NCBI GenBank assembly: GCA_929113105.1
Contig: OV816025.1
Location: forward strand, 115,156,386-115,220,385
DNA from: Agrypnus murinus
Lineage: Eukaryota; Arthropoda; Insecta; Coleoptera; Elateridae
Reading direction: 5' to 3'
DNA length: 64,000 nucleotides
Shown here: in pieces, positions 11,557 through 21,960 of the stretch
How positions within the stretch are numbered: position 1 is the stretch's first letter
Layout of the letters: the number at the start of each line of letters is the position of its first letter
Translations under genes and position numbers: made by a program
The notes under the pieces: model-generated
Told to the model about the DNA's origin: nothing
Seen by the model: the letters and a program-made list of their open reading frames with translations, nothing else
The model's database searches: none

Positions 11557-12290
11557 ACCTAAGCTCTTCTTGTGTAGGCAATAATGACAACGCTGAATAA
11601 CTTTATTTAAATTACGAAGATCTAAGCACACGCGAAGAGATTTGTCTTGTTTTTCGACAATGACAACTAGATTGACCCATTGACTAGGTTCCTCGACTTT
11701 AACTATCGAGTGTTTTTTTAAATTTGACGTCGAAGGCGGCTATGGGTAGTTGATTGTGAACGGATCTTGATCGTATTAATAAATGTTATTGTCAAAACGT
11801 TCAAATTACTCACGTGTTTAAATAATTCACAATCGACTATTCACAGCCTACGTTGACGTCAAATTTAAAAAAACACTCGATATTACATCGATAGACAAGA
11901 TTCGTTCAATTTTAGCTTTGAACCTATTTAATAACATAAAAGGAATTTTTCTTGGTGGGTGGATAACTGGATTAGCATTGCTTGCTATTGCAATATGACA
12001 TTCTCCAGGGAGACAGCCTAAGCCTTTAAAAACGTTATCATACTCTTGTAATAACGTCTGATGACCAACTGATGTGATTCTTTTGATTAATTCTAGCTTT
12101 TGACATGTAAAAAGACCTATTATTGTTTGACAGTCAAAATCAGCAATTATAAATTCAATTTTTACAGAAACATCATTAATAATGCAATCTAGAGTGCATT
12201 TACCTAAAACTGGTATGAAGTTTCCTAAAAATGACGTAAGTTTTACAGGAGTAACCAATATTTTACTATTAACCCCTAAATATTTAATAG
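11557..12290 (-). pseudogene. Protease C-terminal end and RT N-terminal part (gypsy pol)
   Basis: The minus-strand frame 11881-12290 gives LTSFLGNFIPVLGKC, then QTIIGLF and a PPRKIPF segment, the usual linker and start of gypsy RT. After the 175-bp TA insertion at 11706-11880 it continues as EEPSQWVNLVV and DKSLRVCLDLRNLNK in 11557-11705. Both are standard N-terminal RT blocks. The piece joins the RT core at 11204 after removal of the second MITE. Confidence 0.8.
11706..11880. mobile_element. 175-bp foldback MITE with TA target
   Basis: Long inverted ends TCGAGTGTTTTTTTAAATTT, continuing GACGTC, at both sides. TA flanks at 11704-11705 and 11881-11882. Removal with one TA restores the pol frame, which supports a TA-target (Tc1/mariner-type) element. 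The arms make up most of its length. Confidence 0.85.
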
Positions 12291-12296
12291 TAGATT

Positions 12297-12408
12297 ACTT
12301 ACCGAGGCGGGAAGTAGAACATTACGCGGAGAGCAATGATGCTGCCCGAGGCGCGAAGCGCCAAGGGCAGCAATTGCTCGACGCGTAATGTCTTCCCGCC
12401 GAGGTATG
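12297..12408. repeat. Hairpin with CpG-rich loop (H1)
   Basis: Left arm TACCGAGGCGGGAAG...ACATTACGCG pairs with right arm CGCGTAATGTCTTCCCGCC...GGTA. The loop contains GCGCGAAGCGCC. The outer flank ATTGTGAATAAAATAGTATA (inverted, about 12407-12427) also occurs beside hairpin H3 near 18795-18815. Confidence 0.75.
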
Positions 12409-12614
12409 TATACTATTTTATTCACAATCGTACATAATTATGTTCTTACATTGATACCTTATACTTGATATATATAGGACACAACACCAGCATTTTTATT
12501 CAGGTGGCGATAAAATGACAATTGCTGCAACAATTGTCAAAGTAAATTCGTGTCACTACTAAACTAAATTTAATTACATTGCTCCTAATTGCAATTTACT
12601 TTACACGATTTAAA

Positions 12615-12763
12615 ATGTCTGATAGTGAAGCTGATGTAAGTTGCACACCACCGGAATTGCGAGAAGTTGCTAAAACAGTGACTGACTGTTTGTTACCTGC
12701 TAAAAGTAAAGATAGATACGAAAACTTCTGCCATCTGTTGAGAATATTTAGAACGAGCAAAAG
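12615..12763 (+). pseudogene. Captured first exon, tyrosine-recombinase-like N-terminus (tentative)
   Basis: ATG at 12615 begins MSDSEADVSCTPPELREVAK. The exon continues through LLPAKSKDRYENF and ends AAAAG/GTAAGT, a strong splice donor at 12763/12764. The LLPxKSKxxYE pattern resembles the N-terminal SAM-like region of Crypton or other tyrosine-recombinase-like insect proteins; this is from memory of the family and is not certain. No second exon follows: gypsy sequence resumes within 20-50 bases. It is on the opposite strand to the host retrotransposon. Confidence 0.45.
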
Positions 12764-12780
12764 GTAAGTAATGGATATTA

Positions 12781-13964
12781 CTAACCAAGAGAACTCATTA
12801 CTAACCAAGAGAACTTATTATTGACTATGGTGTATAATAAACTACTTTCTAACTTTTTAAACGTCAGTAATGAACTCATTATGTATCGATTGTGAATAAA
12901 CTTATTTATTGACATGACATTTGCTTCTGCTCCGGTATCTAGATTACAGGTCAATAACTTATTATTTATTTTTATATCTAATGTCCAACATTTATTTGTT
13001 TGAAAATCTTTTAAAGAACGAATAATAAACATCTCATTAGCTAAATTTTGTTTATCAATTTCATTAGTATTTTGAACATTGACAACCTTAATGTTTTTAT
13101 TTAAACAGCATTTGGTTATATGGTTATATTTTTTACAATACCTACACACTACTCCTATTGCTAGACACTTCCTTCTGTGGAGTTGACCACAACGGTGACA
13201 TTTTCTATCAGCTTGACACTTATTTTTATTTAATAATTTATCAGACGTAGACGGTTGACTGAAGTGACTTCGTAGATTTGTTTTTCCATCGTACTTACTT
13301 TTACTACCATATTGTACTGTCTTTTGCGGATTTATTTCTTGAACTACTACTTCAGTACCTTTATTCAACTGCTGCGCCTGTAACTGCGTAATCTCGATGC
13401 TTTTGGCAATTTGAACAGCTTTTTCCAAAGTTAAATTGTCTTCTTGGAGCAGTCTTTCTTTTATGCTGCGCTTACTACATTTCAGTCCAACGATAAACAT
13501 ATCTCGAATCAAGCCTTCTCTTAACTCTCCTAATTCACAAGATAAGCTCAAATTTCTCAAAGATGTAACAAATTCATCAATATTTTCTTCTGATTGTTGA
13601 AATATTGTAAGAAAGTTATGTCTTTCAACAGTTAAATTGGTTTTTGGTTTGCAATGCATTTCAAATTTCTGCAACAAATCTTCATACTTACAATTTTCCA
13701 TTTCCATATTAAACGAATTGAAAACTGTAAGAGCTTCAACTCCAACGTAATGTAAAAAATAGCTACCTTGCGTCTGTTTTCTTCTTCATTTAGACAATTC
13801 GCTTTCATGTATATTTTAAACTGTTGTAACCAGGATCTCCAGTTTTTAGAAAGGTTACCTTCAAAAGACAAAGGTTGGATCATATTTCCAGATAATCTAG
13901 AGTTTTTCATTGAGTTTGTAGTTTGACTTGACGTTGGTTGCGTGCTTGAATTTGCAGAATTCAT
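12781..13964 (-). pseudogene. Gag and N-terminal protease (gypsy), frameshifted
   Basis: Two overlapping minus-strand frames: 13632-13964 (MNSANSSTQPTSS..., with the WRSWLQQFKIYMKA gag motif) and 12781-13707 (LLQKFEMHCKPK..., matrix/capsid-like helices). A frameshift lies near 13740-13760. Near the end come two CCHC-like zinc knuckles, CHRCGQLHRRKC and CRYCKKYNHITKC, then LDTGAEANVMS, the aspartic protease active site. Double knuckles followed directly by protease are usual in mag-type Ty3/gypsy elements. The last residues run into the insertion at 12291-12780. Confidence 0.85.
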
Positions 13965-13966
13965 TT

Positions 13967-13983
13967 TTAAACACCTGACGCCA
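13967..13983 (-). other. Primer-binding site of the gypsy element
   Basis: On the minus strand the sequence after the LTR end (ATATTACA) reads TGGCGTCAGGTGTTT, with the TGG that pairs with a tRNA 3' CCA. The tRNA species was not determined. Confidence 0.65.
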
Positions 13984-14135
13984 TGTAATATTAGTTATTG
14001 TAATAGTAATAATAAATGCAGCAGCTTAACAGGACTAATATTTTATTTAAAGAATATAAAATCATTGACAAGTATTTTATATGTGTCTATGTATTGTTAT
14101 TGTTATTTTTAAGCCTACTAGCTATTATCATAACA
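13984..14135 (-). repeat. 5' LTR of the gypsy element (152 bp)
   Basis: Uninterrupted copy, TG...CA ended, matching the split LTR at 5117-7510 with few differences. Read on the minus strand it starts TGTTATGATAATAGCTAG. Its close match to the other LTR suggests a recent insertion. Confidence 0.9.
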
Positions 14136-16590
14136 TCTGGATGGATTGAAAGGGAGAGCCTCGATATACTTTAACAGATAATACTACGGTACATTCTCAT
14201 GCAGATACTAAAAGGAACAGAGACACTATTCACTTCAGGTTTTAAAAAATATCGATGTGGCCGCTGGAGATTTGAAAATGGCAGTACAAATACGATTTGC
14301 AGGATAATTTTCAATTATCTACTTAATATATTCTTAATTTTTAGCTAATTGGAAAGCTTATAAAGCTTAAAAATAGTTGTAGCATCCACTTGCATCATAT
14401 TCCATTCTGTGCAGACATTTACAGAAGTTAGATTTCCGTCCACGGTTTTTATATGACTTTTTGCCATATTTGGATAACAAAAAAGAGAAACTCAAATACT
14501 GTTTGAAAGGGATACCATTAATAAATTAGTTGTATCACAGTTAAAATATTCGCTTTAGTTGTTATTGTTTTGTTCATGTAACTAATAAATCTTCGCCATT
14601 TTAGACTATCATTTTTTAATGTGTTAATGTTTTCGTGATTTTATTTAGTAGTAGTAGTTAATATTACTCAATAACAGAAGGTAATTCGAATGCCTAAAGA
14701 TATTATTTGTTAATAAGTTAATACATAGTATTATTGATTTGTTTTAAATAAATATTCGTAACCTTTTCTGTATGTTATGTAAATATTGACAATTTAGAAT
14801 TGCCGCCAACAAGGCGCCACTTTTGTACCCATTTCAAAAGCCAATAGTGGAAATGGGTGAGATAACCTTTACTTTGGATATAATATGCATGCATCAACAG
14901 ACCTTGGTGTCATCTAAACACCGGAATTGGCTTAGTAATTTAATCATAAATGTCTTTTTATTATGTTTTTAATACAACACAATTATTTCCAGACACAAGG
15001 ACACAACTAAATAGAACCCAATTCCACGCATTCCGCGTAATATTTCCTATTCCTATTCCAATATACCGCGGAACGCCGTATGAAAGATACTGAAATGTCT
15101 GAAATATTGACTGAAGTCCATGATACCTTACGATATACGCAAATTAATGCATGATAAACTAGTAGCTTTTTGTAAAATGCATCAGACAAATGAGACTTAC
15201 GAAAACCCGTATTGATCTCCAATAAACCAAAGTTCAAGAGTTTAACGAAAATGCAGAAAAGCTTTCGCTTTACGCGGTCTATGAATATCTCAGGCGTTTG
15301 TGTAAAGAGTAAAGAAGTAAAACAGTACAAGTAACTCAACCTATTAACATTGCCAGAGGGGAACCTATGCTACCTATTCTCTAAAATCATCGTCTGTTAT
15401 ATTAATTTAACGTTATGTTACTAACATAGGTATATTAAACAGGATGTTAACATATTATCAATGAATTGATATTCTTTAACTAATTACGTTATCTGGTAAA
15501 TAACATTAAAGGTTTATTTGAAATAATTTGATATTTGTAAGAAAATAATCACTTTAAAATATATCTGAAGGCAGGCATAGATCGCAAAGCAAGATGGAGG
15601 CGTACTTCTGCTAATTAGTATGATATATATCTAATAAAATGGAAGAGAATGAATAAAACTTTTAGAACAGGAATTATAACTCTTAGCACTAACTACATTG
15701 ATGAAGAATGAAACAAATCAACTGAGCGTCTGAGTTTCTGTGATGCGAGTCCTATGCTTTTCAAAACACAATAGCAAATGATTGGTTACCTTTATCTAGA
15801 AGTCACCATTCGTGATATTGAATTATTAATTTAATATCCTTTTATCCCAATTATCGCGTTCCACATACTGAACAAAACTCAATACGGATGAAAAACTATA
15901 GAAAAATCGTTGCAAGTAGTTTGAAAACAGGAGGTGGTTTTCAAATAAAATTATTCGCAATAGAAGAGAGGGGACTTGATGTGTAGGGAAGTGTTACAAT
16001 ATAGTTGGGGAATTACAATACATTAAGAAAAATTCTTAAGAACTTAGAACCTAGAATCATAAATGTCTGTCAAGATAAGTTCAAAAGGTAAGAAAATAAA
16101 GAACCTGTAAAAGACATCGAAAAAAGAAATCCACAAACCAATTCTCAGACAATTATTTTAATATCTACAATTAAAATTAAAAGAAAACATTTGAAATCAG
16201 TAACAGAGAGAGGAGAAGAATTGTTAAAAATTTATATGGACAATAGAGTAGAAAACAAGAAAAAGCTAGATTTAGAAGAAAGATTCAGTTAGAAAAAATG
16301 AAATTTAGATTTGAGTTGGCAAAATTTGCTACCACTACAAGGTTGTCCAGAACTCTGCTGCATATATTCTCGGGGGATGGTGTAGTGGGTGGTTTGCTCG
16401 ATGACGTCACAATGTTCACATGAGAACCGTATATGATACCTAAAACTCCTGTAATACCAAATCTAGTGAAGACATCTAGCTTATATCGTTTTTTGTACTA
16501 GTAAGGTTGGAAACCTTATCCAGCCTGGCATAAGAATTTCAGCCAAACGGTAGATATTTTTCACAGCTCTCTTTGCTGATGGTTGGTTAA
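14136..16590. other. No gene recognised
   Basis: AT-rich sequence with short frames that show no family resemblance. I saw no terminal repeats here. Confidence 0.5.
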
Positions 16591-16593
16591 CAG

Positions 16594-16935
16594 CTATTTA
16601 GGCTGAAGAACCAACGGTCTGTTGACAAGATCCTTGCTTAAGAATTGCAAGGTTATAAGCACCTTCAATGCAATTGGTAAACCTGTTCGCCGACGAAGAG
16701 GATTAATATGTGATCTTAAATTTTCCATTATGTTTCTTACAAATGCTTTACTTAACCTAAACATTAATTTGAATGTTTCTGCTGGCATTTCAAATGGATT
16801 ATGGTTACCTCTTAGCTGTGTCTTGGCTATTCTGTTATAATTCCTTCTTTCAACTTCTTCTATACTATACTCAAATAAAAAAGACATTGCGTGATTTTCG
16901 ACCATTTCTAATACCTTTTGAGACTTTTTCAGCAC
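16594..16935 (-). pseudogene. PIF/Harbinger transposase N-terminal fragment
   Basis: The 113-residue frame contains NHNPFEMPAETFKLMFRLSK, then RRRTGLPIALKVLITLQFL. This is the N-terminal block of HARBI1-like transposases (NPFE...F...FRLSK, then the GLPI/LxVLxxLxFLA stretch). The frame ends after this block, and the DDE catalytic part is not seen on either side, so only a fragment is present. HARBI-type ends were not located. Confidence 0.65.
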
Positions 16936-17443
16936 AACAAAAAATAGACTTAGACATGTTATTAATGTTTACAGCAATGTCAATGTTAATTAACAGATGA
17001 TTTTACATAAATTTTATAGATAACATATAGAGAATACTGATTTTGTAACATTATTTTATTCACAATCATATTGCAATATGTACATTTCATATATTGTAAA
17101 AACCTTGGAAAGTAAGCTATTGCTATAGCAACACCAAAGTGGTTAAAAATTTTCTTTACATGTCTGTAAAACTGACATGTATAGTCTTGGCCAATTTTTT
17201 TTGTGAATAATCTAAAACAGGACGTTTTATCGGATTTAAATTTAAGTTTTTATAAATGTATTTAATGTTAAAAACATCTTTTAATATTAGTTTTATTTTT
17301 CCGTATTTTATATTTAATAATTACGATGGAATTAATTAATTTCTAATTTTAAAATACTGCGCATCCATTGCCATCTAGCGGCGAAGAAGGAAGTCTTACT
17401 TAAAATCTCTGTTGGTCGATAGATGGCGCTGATTGGAATTATG

Positions 17444-17500
17444 ATCACGGCCTACTAGATTAATATAAGCTTCGCTTATATGAATCTAGTAGGCCGTGAT
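17444..17500. repeat. Hairpin, 27-bp arms (H2)
   Basis: ATCACGGCCTACTAGATTAA pairs with TTCATATAAGC-type right arm ending ATCTAGTAGGCCGTGAT, one mismatch, with a loop of three bases in AAGCTTCGCTT. It lies directly left of the hAT MITE at 17508. Confidence 0.75.
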
Positions 17501-17507
17501 TATGACA

Positions 17508-17813
17508 TAGAGTCACGGCATCTAGTTACCTAGGCCAGCTGGTCGACCATAGTACCGCAAACCTCCGCCATATTGGGGCAAACGAAGCACGAAATTGTTC
17601 ATTATGTTCTGTATTAAATTTCATCAAATCCACGTTTACTTTAAAAGGTTTTTCTGATTCTGAAAGATCAAACCTCTAATATGTCAAACACGTAAAACGT
17701 GGTTTTAATTTGTCCATTATTACAAAAATCACCCTTCTCTGCCCCAATATGGTGGCGGTTTGCGTTACTCTGATCGAACAGCGCGGCCTAGGTGACTAGA
17801 TGCAGTGACTCTA
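17508..17813. mobile_element. hAT MITE family 1, copy A (306 bp)
   Basis: Ends TAGAGTCACGGCATCTAG and, inverted, TAGAGTCACTGCATCTAG, matching the hAT pattern YARNG. The flanks TTATGACA (17500-17507) and TTACGACA (17814-17821) match 7 of 8. The body is shared with copies B and C. It is largely palindromic near the ends (ACCTAGGCC, CGCCATATT). Non-coding. Confidence 0.9.
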
Positions 17814-17877
17814 TTACGACAGTTTATAGAAAATTTATTTTAAAATTTAAAATTACTTTTTTATTTTGATCATTTAA

Positions 17878-18784
17878 GGCCCCGTTATCGCGTAGGTAAA
17901 GCACCGCTTAAACAGCTCTAAAGAATTTCATTACAATTTTTAAAAATTCCACTTAGTTTACATTTATTGTGCGTGAGATCTTTTCTTAAGAGTGTTATCT
18001 AGTTTATATTATGCTTTATAGCAAATACAACTGTATGAAAGAACTTTATGAATTAAAAAAAGGTCATATCCCGCGTTTAATCAAAACATTTTCGTAAATG
18101 ACAACTTACATTCTTAGTTCAGGCTTTTTCTCACGTAACGCGCTGTAGGCGGATAGAGTTAAAAAAGCGGGAAGTTTCAACATGTTTGATTTGGCTGTTA
18201 ATACATTTAACGCATTTTCGTTATGGTTACATATATTTTTGTGATTGTCGATGTAAACTAACAGATTATTGTTTATATCCCTTCCCATAGTTTAGCTTTC
18301 CTAATCTTTTGACTATTATTTAATAAATTACCGAAGTAAATGTTGTTTTTCTTTACTTAGCATGTTAATTTTTGAATAAACCATTTCACTTTTAATTAGT
18401 CCCGATTAATTTCTAAACGAATACATATTTTCAATATTTTAATATAGTAATACTTTTCTTTTTCTTAAAACCAGCAAGAACAACTGATATTTTTAAAGAT
18501 ATTTAGCAGTTTCATATTCCCCTTTTTAATGTCAACTACCTTAAATTATTCCTTAGCATTTAAAAATTAAAATTTCAGTTAAACTTAAAATATTTTAAAA
18601 GTTCACGCATGTCTGGCAACACTGTGAGCAGAAAACTCCGATGCGATTCAATAATGTTTCTATTTACATTTTCAAATTTTAGTTTTAAAGAAATTAATTC
18701 CGTTTTGCGGACCGTAGCGCCTTCTTTAGGTGTTTATAGTTAATGAAGCTTCCTATTATTAACACTGGCCGCGATAACGGGCCC
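17878..18784. mobile_element. TTAA-flanked TIR element, non-coding
   Basis: Inverted ends GGCCCCGTTATCGCG and GGGCCCGTTATCGCG, flanked by TTAA at 17874-17877 and 18785-18788. That target is typical of piggyBac-type elements, but TAAGG would also fit a hAT end; no 8-base duplication was found, so I favour TTAA. There is no recognisable transposase. Confidence 0.6.
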
Positions 18785-18807
18785 TTAAGTCTAATTATTG
18801 TGAATAA

Positions 18808-18942
18808 AATAGTATACATGTTTTGTTGGTAAAGTTTCCAAGCCTCGTGATATTGTTTGACCTCGACGTACCGTCTCGGTCAAACAATTATCGCTTGGCT
18901 TGCAAAGATATCCTTTATCAACTCAACATGTAATATACTATT
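18808..18942. repeat. Hairpin with CpG-rich loop (H3)
   Basis: Core: CCAAGCCTCGTGATATTGTT pairs with AACAATTATCGCTTGGCTTG around CGACGTACCGTCTCGG. The outer arms AATAGTATACATGTT and AACATGTAATATACTATT also pair. The outer arm sequence is shared with H1 at 12407-12427. Confidence 0.7.
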
Positions 18943-18949
18943 ACATTAA

Positions 18950-20410
18950 ACTGTCATTTAACATAATGAGATACCTTAGAGAATAACACCCTTAATTCTA
19001 AAAGTGATAACATATACGCAAGACAAGTAAATAGTTATTATGCGTTAATAAAGAATTTAAGCTTTTACTCCATGCACAGACAGACGTGACGATTCCAATG
19101 ATGAGCAACAACTAGTGATAAATGACAACACTGTATTTTACACTTTACACAGGATGCGTTCAATTAAGAAAGCTAATTTGTTATTAACCAATAAATCAGT
19201 AAACACCATATTATAGAAATCATCACACTAATAACACAAAATATTAAAAAAAAATCCCAACATCCGTCGTCACTGAAACTAATTAATTTCCTACGGTTTT
19301 ACGCTGATTATTCTGGATCCCCTAGTTTTATTAATATTATTAAGATTGCATAATAAGTGCCAACTTTTACCCCAAAATTGTAACCAATAAAATTGAAATA
19401 TTAGGAAACGTGTGCTTCATGAGCAATTCGTCACGCGTTAATTAATTCGATTTAAAATTCTAATAATGAAACCAATATTAATAACATTCTATCGTTTTTT
19501 CTAATCATTCCGAATAGATATACCAATGTTTGAGAACTAATTGCTATGAAAATTACTAGTATTTAATAACAAATAAATAACAGTTATCATTAGCCAAGCG
19601 TCTATAAATACTATAAATCAGCGTTGCGGTCGTGGTTACGATTGGGCGATTTAATTCAATCTCTGCAACTTATCGATCTTTAATCTTGACTAAAACAGAC
19701 ACAAGTATTATATTAGGGGGCGAAAATTCCCCTTCTTGCGTGCAGATACAAGTGTATTGGTAAGCATAAAATAAAAATACTAGTTAGAATAAATAAGACC
19801 GAGGACAAAATGTAAGACGGATATTTAAAAAAGTAGAGAACAGAAATTTGTCTTGAAGTATGAATTTGATAATAGAAATTCGATAAGAGATACAGAAAGG
19901 ACAACGAACATGGCAACATTTTGGAATACATAACATCTTAACCAAATGTAAGCGACCGTTGGCTTTGTTTACAAATAAGGCCGCCTCTGTGACATAGTGG
20001 ACAAAACCGCTGATTTGTTAACATTTATAAAGGACGTAAATCTAGGCCCTGTCAGAAATATCTAGTTTCCGAGGTGAATGGTCAGCTAAATTTAATATTG
20101 TTTGGAGGTAGGTACAGTTTGAATTACAGACTACAGTAAATATTTTTCTTTTGAAATTGGGCATTAATTTGTATAATTGAGTAGATGGCTGTATTTTTCT
20201 AAAATGAGTTTGGAACTTTATGTGACAGTGAGTTTGTACATGTCTTTGATGTTTTGTAAATAATTCTTATACTTTTTCACATTCTTATTTAAATGTAAAA
20301 TATCACTTGTTGGAAATTCCATTGAAAGTCGATTTCAATTTGGCCCACTTGGTCAACAACTTTTTGAAACTTTTAATAACCTATAACCTTGTTAGTTAGT
20401 TAGTTCTCTT
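18950..20410. other. No gene recognised
   Basis: AT-rich, no family-like frames and no repeat ends noticed. Confidence 0.5.
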
Positions 20411-20412
20411 TT

Positions 20413-20659
20413 CCCAGCCAGCACACTGACGTCATAATGTCGCCGTTTTTCGGTAGTAACAACGTCAAATTGTTGTAAAACTGACATCATTATGTCACAG
20501 CCCAAAGACGTCAATATAAGACGTCATTAAAACGTCCTATACTAGGACTAAGACAAGAATTATAAATAAATAGTTGAATATTGGAAATAACATTTATTAT
20601 ATTTATATACTACTTAAAACTAAAAATAACGTCATTATAACCTCAGTGTGCTGCCTGGG
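20413..20659. mobile_element. 247-bp MITE rich in ACGTCA motifs
   Basis: Ends CCCAGCCAGCACACTGACGT and, inverted, CCCAGGCAGCACACTGAGGT. The interior has repeated GACGTCA/TGACGTCAT-like words (about 20428, 20461, 20509, 20522, 20535, 20627). The flanks show no clear target duplication. Superfamily unknown. ACGTCA resembles the core of CREB/ATF sites, but that may be coincidence. Confidence 0.65.
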
Positions 20660-21474
20660 TAATCTTGCCACGTTTCATAAAAACCGGTTTAGTCGTTCTC
20701 GAAAGATGACAGGTTACTGTTTTATTTATAGTATTTATATAGAGATTATGAAAATAGAAAGAAAAGATTGTACTTAAATTCAAGTTAATTTTCGTTCTCT
20801 GTTATTTCTCAATTTGTATTAGTGAGTGGCTACTAGGTGGAGTTAATGTCACTGATATCATTAAAGGTATGGTCTGTAGACTGTAAGCTAAACAGTTCAT
20901 AGGTTCGTAAACTCTGAAAACCGATACTACAAAACTAACCGTGATTTATGGATAACGGTTCTTAAAAAAAACTGGTTAGAATATCAAGAATATCAGAATG
21001 ACCGCATTCCAAGAGTTGGTTGCTCTGGTTAAAAATGGTATCTATGAGGTTATGGACTTATGGTAAGTTTGTTTTGGCAGTCTTACCAAAATTGTGAATC
21101 CGTTAAATTTAGTTGATAGTCGTTTGCCGTTAAACTTACTCTTTATTCAACAGAAATTAATATTCTGCATTCAAAGATAGTACCTACTACGTTGATATGT
21201 CATTTGTCATTTTCATCTTTCGCCTGTTGGACCATTCCGTGAATCCTATCCGTTTTAAAGATCCAGTTATAAATCTACGCTACAGCCTAGTTAAATATGG
21301 TGACTGCGATACGTCCGATACTATGCGTGTGATGCGTTAATCGCAAACGACAAAAGCTGTCTGCGATTTGCACGATTTTGCGTTTTCGCATCGCACGTTT
21401 TAAAAATCAAATTGGTTGTTTTCCAACGCAGTTGTCGTTGAGCCAGCTAATGGAAGTTCTCATCACAATAGATT

Positions 21475-21960
21475 CAAAATGATTAAACGCCCATTCAAAC
21501 ATGTTACAGACAGTATTAATAGTAATACACAGTATGAACAGTTTTTTATAAATTAAATTTATAAAAATAACCTGTTGTATTTACCTTTTTACTTATCTTA
21601 AGGTTAGAAAAAGTCTTTCCTTTACTGAAATAGGTGCTTGAAAATAAGTTGGGTAACACTTTAGATTAGGCCGGTCACCCGCAGCTGCACATTCTATATA
21701 TTATTTGATGCGTCTCATCGAGCTGAATCAGCGTGTCCAGTGAAATTTGGGGAGAAGCAGTAGTTTTCGAGATAATCACCAAAAACTGTTTTGGAGTACC
21801 TAACCTAACCTAACCTATGACCTAATATACAACACAACCTTTAGCCTATCCTATAACCTAAACTATAACCCAACCTATAACCTAACCCATAACCTAAAGT
21901 ATAACCTAACTTACAAACGAACTTATAACCTAACCTATTTAGAGGTCATTTTTTCAACAG
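21475..21960. repeat. Foldback with CCTAA core, copy 2 (one arm)
   Basis: From GATTAAACGCCCAT (about 21480) the sequence matches, reversed, the stretch 40505 down to 39815. It includes GGTAACACTTTAGATTAGG and ATGCGTCTCATCGAGCTGAA. After the arm comes a degenerate CCTAACC/CCTATAA run (21800-21940). The second arm is absent or lost. Confidence 0.7.

Larger units (their letters stand above)
12291..12780. mobile_element. Insertion in gypsy protease region carrying a hairpin and a coding exon
   Basis: The protease frame from the gag side (ending near 12800) and the frame resuming at 12290 are separated by about 490 bases that do not belong to the retrotransposon. The insert starts with a long hairpin (12297-12408), then AT-rich sequence, then a plus-strand ATG exon with a splice donor. 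Exact ends and target duplication are unclear. The right side abuts two copies of a 20-base unit (about 12778-12817, ACTAACCAAGAGAACT) that may be part of the event. Confidence 0.6.
5117..14135 (-). mobile_element. Ty3/gypsy LTR retrotransposon (mag-like), with nested insertions
   Basis: Minus-strand element with LTRs at both ends (13984-14135 intact; 5117-7510 interrupted), a primer-binding site, a polypurine tract, and gag, protease, reverse transcriptase, RNase H and integrase remnants in order. The flanks TGTGG and TCTGG agree at 4 of 5 bases, a plausible target duplication. Five insertions are visible: 5225-7464, 8063-9620, 11205-11556, 11706-11880 and about 12291-12780. Frameshifts in gag and a deletion in integrase add to the damage, so it is inactive. 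The mag clade assignment rests on the general look of the RT and the double zinc knuckle, not on a tree. Confidence 0.9.
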
